Translations under genes and position numbers: made by a program | Source of the DNA: Tetmemena sp. SeJ-2015 | Taxonomy: Eukaryota > Ciliophora > Spirotrichea > Sporadotrichida > Oxytrichidae | Reading direction: 5' to 3' | NCBI GenBank assembly: GCA_027382625.1 | Contig: JAJKFJ010021844.1 | Coordinates: 1-64,000, forward strand | Length of the DNA stretch: 64,000 bases | In this document: positions 1 to 10,252 of the stretch, one piece after another | Numbering within the stretch: position 1 is the first letter of the stretch | Layout: each line of letters starts with the position of its first letter | The notes under the pieces: generated by a model | Seen by the model: the letters and a program-made list of their open reading frames with translations, nothing else | Databases searched by the model: none | What the model was told of the DNA's origin: nothing

Positions 1-24
1 TGCCCCATTGGTCTTGTGTGCTTG

Positions 25-3000
25 TCAAGGTGACCATAGACCAGAGGGAGGCAGGTCTTCCATCCTACTGGTTCCATCTCTCTCCAATGTTCTCTTCTTC
101 TTTTCGAGTTCTTCTTCCACAAGAGGGTCCTTGGTCATTATCTCAATGTCGAAATTCTCCTTCTCTTCCTGCAACTTACGCTTCAGCTCAAGCTTGCGCT
201 TTCTGATAGCCTCCTTGAGCTTGTTCTCCTCCTCTTGCTTCTGTTGCTTCAACTGTTCTACTGCCATCTCCATACCAGCAGAGGTGCCTTCAACTCCCTT
301 TAGTAGCTCTTCTAGTTCTTCGTCAGTGCCAGCAGGACTCTGAGTGTACTTATTCAGAACGTCCTCCTTCAGCTTCTTAAGTCTGGTGCTCAGGTCTTCA
401 TCGAGATCCTTGTTCAGCTAGGCCTTTCTCTCGTCTCTCTGACGCTTCAGCTCCTCCACCCACTGGCGGTAGTTTTGAGCCTGGCCTTGCTTGAGATTAT
501 TGGTGAGTTCGTCCATCTACTCCTGTGCTTAGGCATCGATCTCAGCTGCACCCTCAACCCTGAGTCTCTCGTTCTCTTCCTTGATGACTCGCTCTCCCTC
601 CTTGATCTCCGCTTGGATCTCCTTCTTGTGTTTGTTCTCGAGGGCCTTTCTTCTCTTCTCTATCCTGGACTTAAGGGCTCGCTCCATCTCCAGATCCTGC
701 TTGCGCTTCTCGTCTACCATCAAGTCCTCGATCTACATCAGCTGCTTCTGGTGGTTGCGGAGCAAGTTCTCCTTCTCCTCCTCAGACAGCTTGGCGTTAC
801 CTTCAATTGCTTTTACTATCTCTTAAATTAAATATTTTTATAAAATAACTTATTTTATTTATTTATAATTAATCTAGTTGTGTCTGGAGTTAGGGTCACC
901 TCCATCGTAGATGGCTAGGGCAAGATCATCAGCTCCTCCGATCACCATATCCTCATTCATGGAGCTCTTCTTGTTTACAATCTGTTTGGTTCCATCTGAG
1001 TTGAACTCTCTCTTGAGGACCTCGAGGTTGTTGTTCATTTTCTCCTGGGCCTCCTTCAGTTTCTGGCGGTCTCTCTCAGACCACTCCTGCATCATCTGCT
1101 GTCTCTTCTTGTCCTCAGCCTCCTATCGCTCCTTCTCTCTCTGCTCTTCCGTCTGAAGCAACTTCTGGCGCTTGAGCTCAGCAGCTTCAGGGTCTTCTTA
1201 CTCCAAGCCGAGCAGGTCCATCTCCTCAGCACCATCACCGTGTTTGTCCTCGTTGTAGATTTGCATTTGGTGCTGCATGGCATCAGAGCCTATGAGAGCC
1301 ATCATGTCCTCCAGCTCCTTCAAGAGTTTGAGTGCCTCCTTCTTCTTGTCAGACTTGTCCTTGATGCGGTGCTGCTTCTTGTTGTCGAATTGGCGGAGGT
1401 ACTCCTTGCCAGAGTATATCAAGTCCTAGTGGATGTCCAAGTTTATGTTGTCCAAGTCGTCCTCGCTTGAATTTCCATCCGAGTTCTTGTCTGTGTCTTG
1501 CAGCCGAGACTTGAACTGAGCGAAGTCGTTCTCCTTGTTGTAGGTCTCGTAATTGGCGTGGTTGATGTCCACTAGGGCGTAGATCATACGGTAGCCCTTG
1601 ACTATCACTCTCTTAATTGACCAACCCTTGTGCAGACAGTAGCCTACTCCAAGCATCACAGTTCCAATAGACACGATAAGGATAGCTCCAATACCCACTA
1701 GGAGGGGCACATCTGGCTTGATGATGATGTCTTCATTTGGAGCTACTCCTATGCTAGAAACTGAGTCACTGCTGAGTGGCTAAATGTAAAAATAGCATCA
1801 TCTCCTCCTTTTGGTTTTAATATTTGTGATATAATGTATCTGTCTGAGTCTTGGCAAGACTCTCCTTGGTCGAGCACTTTCACAAGCATGATCTTATTGT
1901 AGTCAGATGCATCTGCAAAGACAAGGAAGAAAATTATATTATTGCCAATAAGACATAACTTCCTGACTCAGTGAAGGTGAAAGCAAAGATTGAGGCCTCG
2001 GTTGAGTTCTGTGAGACCTTGTACTTCATTGCAGTTTGTAGAACCAAGAATTGGCCGTAGTCGAAAGTGGGGTTAGAATTCATGACACTGTCTTTCAAAT
2101 ACACAGGATAGTGAGAGGGATTTTCAATAGTGAACATCATTGATGTGCCTAGTGCAAGACAGAACACTGGATTTGTGATTGCGTTAGTATCAACAGAGGT
2201 TTAAAGTCTTCTAGAATTTTTCTCCCCGAATACAAAACTCTCGGAGGAGCCATTAAAAAATAAGTATAAGTGAATTATGTGTTTATTTATTAGAGTAAAT
2301 TGTAACTGCCATTTATTGTCCAAGCACTTTGAAGACCAAGTTAAGAAATCTCTCTGTGCTTCATCTTCTTCCTCATCACATGAATTCCTTTCCATACATT
2401 TGGCGAAGTCTCCTTCTAGAAGCTTTAGAGATTAAGTTGCTGGTGCCATAAGTGCCTTGGAAACCAGAGCCTGAGGTTGAAGGTACTAGCGACTGAGCAA
2501 TTTGTGGTGTCAGTGGCCTTGCAGTCAAAGCTTCCATATACATTTCCAATCTCATCAAGGTTAAGTTAAGTTGTCTTTCCGTTTATAGTCACATTTATCA
2601 CACTAGTTACTGCGCCAGTTACATCAGTCTCATTTGCAAGAACTACTGACTCAAATTAATGTAAGATTAAATCCTGAGGATAATAAATTCTGACTCTGCT
2701 GATTTTCTACAGTTCTAGTTGCAAGTTAAGTCCACAGATACAGTGGAATCACATGTGCAAATACCAGTAGTCTGGGAACGAGTGCCTTTACCATTAGTGC
2801 ACTAGTCAGTACAGTCAGTCAAGTCAACACAGTTTCCATACACATCTCTAGCTTGGAGTTCACCATCGCATCTATCAAAGACTAGAGGAGTGAAAAATAA
2901 AGGTATATTGGAAAAAATTCCTTAGTGCAGTCTTAATCTGAGCTTTCTGTTCCCTTTGATTCACTAGTGAGAGGATCAACGTAGTCATATCCACTCATGC

Positions 3001-6000
3001 ATCTGCAAGAAGAATCAGCTTCTGAGAAAGACCTGAAGTCTCCAGCACAAGTGCAAGTGCTGCTTCCTTCGATGGCCGTTGCATAAGCTCCACAAGATCT
3101 GCAGCCGCTTTATCCAGTCTTGGAGTTGAATGTGTCTGTTGGGCAAAGCAGGCATTAAGTTAAGGAAGCAGCTCCAAGATAGGGGTTATAAGTACCAATC
3201 GGGCAGGCATTAGCAGATGATGAGCCTTCAGGGCAATAGTATCCTTTAGGGCAGATCTCTCCATGATGCAAGTTATAGTCTGTAGGGTACTTTCTGTTTG
3301 TCTCACCATAACATATATAGCCTGGTTGGCAGAGCTAACAAGTTGAATCTTGAACTGTAGAATAGAAGCCTGCAGGGCATGTGAGACACTCATTTATGAA
3401 GCCATAACTAGATTCTACTACATAGGAACCAGCTCCACAAATCTTTCCAATCTCAGATCCTTCTTGGCATATGAGTCTACCAGTGCAACTGATAGGACTT
3501 GAGGAGCCATGAGGACACTTATAATTAGTCGGGCAAATCTCCTCTTAGTAGTTAGTTTAAGAGTTACAGTAAAATCCTCCGGTGCAAGTAGAGTAGTACT
3601 CTGAGCCCTCTGGACATGCAGTTCCATCCTTGCATCTTATAGGATTGATAGAACCCTCGGGACAGTAATAACCTGGAGGACATGTTGAGCAATCTCCTGC
3701 AGATCTTCCTCTCTTTGTATCTCTGTATGAGCCTGCTGGACAGTTGTAAGATATGAGGGTTCTCTGAGGACAGTACTTTCCTGTTGGGCAAGGATATAGT
3801 GAATAATCAGTGATGTTTGTGACATTACACAGGTAGCCAGCTGGGCAAGCTTGACATTCATTGGCTGCAACTAATCTTATTCTAAAATGCAATAACGTAA
3901 ATAATCCAGTAGATTAGGACCAGGTTCCTTTAGGGCAAGGGTTGGGAGTTGAATCGGCAAGAGGGCAATAGAAACCTTCAGGACACTCATATGGATTCTG
4001 GTTGCTCTCGCATATCTGACCTGCTTGACACTGGACGCAGTCAGTGGCTTATAAATGAAATAACAGATATCCTCTCATATAATAGTAATAGATTGCTCCT
4101 TTGGTGAGTCTGTAATAGCCAGTGGGACAAGATCTGGGATAGGTTGTTCCATGAGGGCAATACTTATTAACTGGACAGAGTTCTGAAATGTTCGTTGGAG
4201 AACTATCCCTTCCTGACAGAAGTATCCAGCTGTGCAAATATTAGTAGTCACTCCGCCTGAGCAATAGTAAATAATGCTTAAGATAAGATGGCGTTATATT
4301 TTAAGTAGCCAGTAGAACAGCCTAACACTTCTAATTATTTAGGTAGGTTCCTTCTTGGCAAAGAGGTTCAAAGGGACTACCTATGGGACAGCGTTGGCCA
4401 ACTATACACTTTGTTTATACTGGCAGTCCATCTATCAAGTTTGTGTTGTTGCAATAGTATCCTGTTTAAGATTAAATGTTTTTATCTAATGTATCCTGGT
4501 GTACACTTTTGACATGATTAACTATTGTAGGAGTATAATCCATCTTTAAGATACTCAAAAGAGTATATTTAATCTACGCAAGCCATGCAATGAGCTTGTC
4601 CTGCCAGAGTTGTGGTACCGTTGATCGGGCAAGCCTAACCGCTTGAACTAATTGAACCTTCCCCGCAGAGAGTAGTGGCCAAGCAATCCTTTCCAGTTAG
4701 TGAACTCATTCCCGCTGTGCTACAATATTGATGCACATTAACTATAATATGAGCCTGCATAGCAAGTGACACAGTCTGTTGACCACCTTGAAGGCTAGAA
4801 AGTCGAAGCTAAACAAGCAGTTTATGTCAAGCCGTCAGTTTAAATAAATATGATTAGGAATTTATAACTGTTGAGTAGTAGCCTCTTCTGGCAGGGCCGT
4901 TATAAGTTAGGTATTGAGTGGTAGATAGAGTATCGACATCAGCCCAGGGTTTAGGATTTGAGGAACCACCATTGCAAATGTAACCTTCGTCGCAATTTCC
5001 TTAAACCCCATTAGTTCCTAAGACCGGCCAGCTGATTTTTATTCATAAATTCATATTAAGCAATATTTGCCTGCAGGGCAACTTTAGCAGATATGATTTG
5101 CATCAGCGTAGGTACCGTAGGGACAAGGCAGGGGCTAAATAGATCCTTCTGCGCAAGTCATCTGATCCTTGCATGTAGTTGGCGCTGACATTCCAAAATC
5201 TGGACAATAGAAACCAGCAGGACAAATCTAGCAGCTTGAAGATCCAATTGATTGCTAATAAGTACCAGGTCTGCATTTAAATGGAGTGTAAGAGCTAATT
5301 GGACAATAGGAACCGATTGGGCAGGGCAGTTAATTAACAATGCAAGACATTTTCAAATAGCAAAAATAATGTTTTGAGTGCTTGAGTAGGGTCAGAAATA
5401 CCTCCTATACAGTACAATATTTAATTAATTACAAACCAGCTGGGCAAGCCACTGCAGAAGTGGTAGTCGGACAATAGCTTCCAGGAGGGCAATGAATACA
5501 GTATGCTGAGTCTGTTAAGCCTTTTGGAGAGTTGTAAGTACCAGGGGGACAGGCATACTATACCCCTGCTTAGCAGTAAAAGTTAGCAGGGCAAAGATCA
5601 GTTCCAAATGGAGTAGTTGATCCTTGAGTGCAGAGTCTTCCATCCTTGCAGTTTCCTTCAGGAGCACTTAGTCCGGGTCTACTGCAATAAAAAATTGAGA
5701 TAGTGATAAAGTGAAGAGAATCAATACTTTCCCTCATCGCATTTGTGCATTAAGCAGAGCTAGTCAAGCCAGTCGATGCACTGTAAGATCCAACTCCACA
5801 AGGATACATCTCAAAGTAGCCAGTTTTTCCAGGGCAATAGAAGCCAGCTGGGCAAGTAATAGCAGTGGTGATAGGATTATTTGAATTGTAGCAATAAGAG
5901 CCAGCGGGGCAATCATTGCAGGTAGCTTATCCTGGCTAGTCCTAATAGGAACCTGGGGGGCAGATCTGCTTAACTTTCGATCCACTTGGACAGAAGTAGC

Positions 6001-9000
6001 CTGGCTCACAAAGAGTGCTTTCTAAGACTCCATTAACTGTCACACAATAAGAACCAGCAGGGCAGTTATCACCAGGTGAGACTGTTGCAATAGTATCACA
6101 AGAAAGTTCATCTGGGCAAGTCTAACAGAATGAGGAATCGCTTGCTCCAGTCTTATCATTATAAGTACCTATTGGGCAAGGAGTAGGAGCTGAGGAGCCT
6201 GCTAAGCAGTAATGGCCTGGTGTGCAGATGTATCCTTAATTAGCATCTGCTTTGGGATTAGGAATCTTTGAACCTGTAAGGCAGTAGTAACCTGCCCAGC
6301 AGTCGCCAGTAGGTTAGATATTTCCATAACCTGAGCAGTATTTCCCGGCTGTGCAGGGAGTGAGAGTAATTCTATCTGGGCAATAGTATCCAGGGAAGGC
6401 AGAAGAACTTCTGGTAGTCTATGATTGCTTCTTAGTTGCAGTAGTAGCCGAGAGGGCAGTTCCTTTCTGCCTGTGTGCTCTGAAGTAAATTTCGATCGCA
6501 GTAAGTAACACAAGAATTTAAAATTCTAAGTTTAACTAATAAAACTATAGTTTACCAATTGGGCATGTCACACACTAGTTCGAGCTATCAGTATTAACAA
6601 AGCTTGAGGCGGGGCAAGGAAGAGGAGTTGCTTGTCCAGCTTAATCTTGATAGTAGCCGCTGTGTAGATCTCTTGGTGTAATATCTGCATATGTACAGTA
6701 TGTGTTAACAGGGCAGGTTTTGCAAGTACTGGAACCAAGCTAGTCGTTATAAGTACCAGGAAGGCAAACCTGGGGAACTATATTGAGGGAGTTGCAGAAA
6801 TATCCATGAGGGCAAGTGTCAAGATCATTAAAAATAAATATACAACTTTATCACTAGAGGATGCGACATTTCCTAGACAGGAAGATCCATCCGGACATTT
6901 GTTCATTGTAGCGAGAGTTAAACCAGTAGAGTCGCAAATATAACCAGTTGGGCAGGGTGAACAGTCAAATATAAAATTGATCACTTAGCTTCTCAAGTCC
7001 AGTTCCACTTGAAAATGTTCCAATTGGGCATGCTTCTTGAGCGGTCACTCCGGCTTCGCAGTAATATCCCGCTGAGCATAATTGAACGAGGTCTGTTGGA
7101 GTATCATGAACCATCATTCTGTAAACATTTGTCTAAGTATTTTATAAGAATGACTTAATTAGGACTGTTTACTTGGCTCCTGTTTAACAAAGATAGCCTG
7201 GAAGACAGTTCCCAAAGGGTGTGCTTAGTCCTTGCTTTCCGCAGTATTAACCTGAGGGGCATGCCGTCGCTACTCCATCATTACAAGTTTGACCCTAGGC
7301 GCACCAGTCTCCATCTATGGGGATAACATATCTTCACATAAAAATAAATGAAAGTACTTCTAATCTGCTTCCTCCATTTGCGTTATTGTAGCCATCTGCT
7401 ATATCCCCCTTATTTGTAAGTTCCATCAATCGAAGTCCCATAGTATTAGCAGAACTTATCTGCAGGGCAATTTAAGCAAGAAGCACTCAAATATTATCCA
7501 GTCAAAGTCGTTGTAAGGTTCCAGGGGCGCACTAGTTTTGAAACTGGGGATGTCGTTCCTGAAGCACAAATGGAGCCTTTAGGGCAAGTTGTTTCACTTG
7601 TAGCACCCTCAAGACAGAAAATTTCCCTATGAGCAAGTATCGCAGCTACTCTTACCAGTTGTAGTAGTTACTGTGCCACTTCTGCAGGTAACAGGATTTG
7701 GGCTGCCCTCGGGGCAATTGTGGCCAGTTGTGCAAGTTGTTCCTGTGATAGTAGTAGATGTGGCAGGACAGTAAGCAATAATCATTGAATTTTTCATATT
7801 TAAATTTAGCACCTGCTTCACAAAGTCCTGTTGGAGTGGCAAGACCCTCAACATCGCAATACATTCCTGCTTGGCACTTAATGCATTTAATTTAACTATA
7901 TGCAATCGGAAAGGGCTTCTCCACCTTCGCCGTCAAGATAATAAAAAGACTTAGCTATGAACGATACTTAGCTTAGCTATTTAAAAGTTTATCCTGCAGG
8001 GCAGGGAATGGGAGTAGCAGTTCCAGCAGGGCAGTAGTAGCCTCGAGGGCAGATACCGTAATAGTCTATGTAGCTAGCATATATGGTTAGAGTTACAACA
8101 TATCACTCTTTATTTTCTCTAGAGCTTATTTATAAGTTGATGGCTGGTGTTCCACTGATAGCTCCTGACTTGCAGAAATAGCCAGCAGAGCAAGTTCCTT
8201 TGTAGCTTGTGAGGCCTTCTTCATCGCAGTACTTTCCACCATCGCAAGATTTACAAGCAGCATCTCCTGCCGAAGCTAGGTTAGAATTGTAAGTACCAAC
8301 TGTGCAAGGTTGAGGTTGCACACTTCCCAATGGGCAATAATATCCCATAGGACAAGCTATACCTGCTGACATGCCAAAAACGTTGCAGTAACGACCGTTG
8401 GGGCATGGATCGCATGCAGTTGAAATAGAGTGGCTCATATATGTTCCTGGTTCACACTTGATTTGAATAGATGAACCTGCAAGAGAGTAGTAGCCAGGTT
8501 AGGTGGGGTTTTACTAAGCTGAAGAGCTTCCTTCGGGGCAATAATAGCCTGCCTCACACAAACCGCTAGGTTCTGGATCTGTAGTCCCTTCGCAATAGTA
8601 TCCAGGAGTGCATAGAATGCAGTCACTCACTGATCTCATTCCTGGGAAAACGTTGTAAGTGCCTGCAGGGCAGGCTAGAGGTACTTTTGTACCTTGTGGG
8701 CAAACTGCTCCAGCTGGACATAGGCCTCCCATAGAAGCTTCATCAGGGTCATCTTCGTCTGGCTGAGGCGTAAATGATCCCTCAGAGCAGTAATAGCCTG
8801 CATCGCATTTTAGAGTGACGTTTGTTTGACCCTCCATAGGGCAGTAGTAGCCTCCAGTGCATGGAGTGCAGTCATCAACTGTGGCTAAGCCTACTTATGC
8901 TCCATAAGTTCCTTTGGGACACTTAATGGGGAACAGTTTAGAGTTATCGCAATAGAATCCAATGGGACAGTCTATCTGAGCGCTTGAGCCCGGAGGACAG

Positions 9001-9026
9001 AACTTTCCATTATCACAAGCTGAGCA
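25..9026 (-). CDS. Cysteine-rich (GCC2/GCC3-like) repeat membrane protein, block 3 of 3 (C-terminal)
   Basis: C-terminal and largest block of a giant gene read right to left. From about 9026 to 2700 it encodes dozens of repeats of the type CPxGYYCxxG / CxxCxxGxYC, the pattern of GCC2/GCC3 (ephrin-receptor-like) domains that are abundant in ciliate surface proteins. At about 1710-1640 (minus) there is one strong transmembrane helix (VGIGAILIVSIGTVMLGVGY), followed by about 500 residues of highly charged Lys/Glu/Gln coiled coil ending at a TGA at 25-27. Inferred topology: large extracellular Cys-rich region, one membrane pass, long cytoplasmic coiled coil. The gene is interrupted by many IESs; those at 1924, 2255, 2653 and 2893 were solved and restore frame. 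The block begins inside a repeat without a signal peptide, and its first 10 bases match the end of block 2, so it is not an independent gene. TAA/TAG are read as Gln throughout. The ligand or function is unknown. Confidence 0.8.
1924..1955. other. IES, pointer AAGACA
   Basis: Direct repeats of AAGACA at 1918-1923 and 1950-1955 flank a 32-bp interruption (right repeat counted). Removal joins the minus-strand reading to ...GSYVFADASD..., in frame. It does not behave as a GT-AG intron: the GT-AG alternative gives the wrong frame. Confidence 0.85.
2255..2313. other. IES, pointer GCCATT
   Basis: GCCATT at 2249-2254 and 2308-2313. The 59-bp segment is AT-rich and not a multiple of three. Excision restores the minus-strand frame ...AWTINGSSESFVFG... 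Confidence 0.85.
2653..2696. other. IES, pointer CTGACTC
   Basis: Seven-base direct repeats CTGACTC at 2646-2652 and 2690-2696. Excision of 44 bp removes a stop and joins ...CRKSAESVVLANETDV... on the minus strand. Confidence 0.9.
2893..2927. other. IES, pointer AGTG
   Basis: AGTG at 2889-2892 and 2924-2927 bound a 35-bp AT-rich insert containing an in-frame TGA. Excision gives ...QDCTPLVFDRCDGEL... on the minus strand. Confidence 0.8.
9017..9026. repeat. Long-range pointer AAGCTGAGCA (copy A)
   Basis: This 10-base sequence is repeated in the same orientation at 16915-16924. Joining minus-strand block 2 to block 3 through it gives ...AQTCSACDNGKFCPPG..., one continuous Cys-rich repeat in frame from both sides. 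The intervening 7.9 kb would be removed as an IES during macronuclear development. Confidence 0.8.
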
Positions 9027-9447
9027 TATATACTTGAATACACTCATCTACTTCTTCCTAGTTCTATTGGGAATAATTATTTTAAATATATTATGTTTTC
9101 ATATTCGTATCAGATTTTCCTCAAATTTATTTCAATCGTCTTCCTCAGCTATAGGTTCGCTTTCAGTTATTTACTCTCTCCATTTTTGTAACGTCTAAGC
9201 CATAGGATCATCCTATTAATTTTGAGTAAGCACACTACCTGTTACACTTTTCCTAAGCGCTCTCGCGGTTGGACTTATGCAAACAAAAGATTTATATTAA
9301 AAGAAACTCTATATGCCTCCTTGGGTGTCTGCTTAATTTTCCTTCTGTGTATTCTTTCTCCTCATAGTTATATGGGGATTTGGCAAAACTATCTTCGCCC
9401 CTTGATTCTGCAGTTAAGAGAAGAACTCGCTGGTCCTTTAGAACTCC

Positions 9448-10172
9448 TCATAGAGACTCGTATTCCCTGAAGTCTAATTCATCTGCTGCTGTTGTTATCT
9501 CTAGCTAATTCAAAATAAAGTAGTTTCTAATATTAGAGGAGTTTGATTCCAAACGCATGAAGGCTGCGTTTCCTTGGGTTGAGACTGTAGTATTTAGCTG
9601 ATAGGGATTCAAGTCTGGTCTCGAATGTGCATCCACAGTGTTGAAGGATTTGTTTATGTCAAAGTTTTTAAAGTAGAAGAAGAAAAAAAAACAGAAAATA
9701 AAGATAGTTTGACTACTGCTGAGTAGCTCCTCTTCTTGAGCTCTCATAACCTCCATGGCCAGACCTCTTGCTGAAGTTACTATTTGAGGTAGTGGACATC
9801 GGCTACAATCTTCCACCTGAGGGTCGCTACCTCAAAGGCGTCGTGGACTACTGCTTATGACCAAGCAGACTAAGTTTCTAACTAGAAGTATTGTAGAGTA
9901 CTGAATTATTAAGTGCAGCAGCTGAGTTCTTCTTGGAAGTAAGAGAGGAACCTATTGTCGAGTGAGAGTTAATAGTTATCAGATTGGAAGAGTGTGGGAG
10001 TTTGAAGCTCTCTCCCCTAGTGGCTGCTCCTCCGTTTGCTGGGGCGGAGAGTTGCCTCTGTAGCTTCTAGTTTTGGTTCCTGAGGGTGATTATCTCATGC
10101 GCTATCTTCTCCCTGCTTACTGTGATTATCATGTCGTCAGTGTTGTCATCTAATAGCAGCTAAGCCCAGTCA
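9448..10172 (-). CDS. Kinesin, C-terminal MDS block (inverted relative to the motor)
   Basis: Open minus-strand reading beginning at the pointer AAGCCCAGTCA (10162-10172) and ending at TGA 9448-9450. It encodes a helical segment (DDMIITVSREKIAHEI, then TLRNQNQKLQRQL) followed by a Gly/Ser/Asn/Gln-rich tail ending ...DELDFREYESL. It has no start of its own. The first 11 bases equal, in inverted orientation, the end of the kinesin motor block at 12553-12563, and the join is in frame (...NKVDWA|QLLLDDNT...). One internal IES (9656-9710, pointer GTTT) removes a T-rich frameshifting stretch. It is therefore read as the 3' part of the kinesin gene placed upstream of the motor and on the opposite strand. 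Confidence 0.8.
9656..9710. other. IES in kinesin tail, pointer GTTT
   Basis: GTTT at 9652-9655 and 9707-9710. The 55-bp insert carries a run of nine A (T on the coding strand) and breaks the frame. Excision gives ...TQQQSNKSFNTVDAHS... on the minus strand. Confidence 0.75.
10162..10172. repeat. Inverted pointer of the scrambled kinesin (copy 1)
   Basis: AAGCCCAGTCA here is the reverse complement of TGACTGGGCTT at 12553-12563. The two 11-base copies mark the ends to be joined between motor and tail segments. Confidence 0.85.
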
Positions 10173-10252
10173 CACAAAGACAATTTCAGAATGGGATTTT
10201 ACCTGTAATGGAAAAATCAATTATACAGAAATTAGTTGAAATAATATTTAAA

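Noticed and set aside
9222..9470. Plus-strand reading with a hydrophobic stretch (LYASLGVCLIFLLCILSP)
   Set aside because: Its 3' part is antisense to the end of the kinesin tail, which has family-consistent coding and pointers. The rest lies in the germline-limited gap with no homologue recognised.
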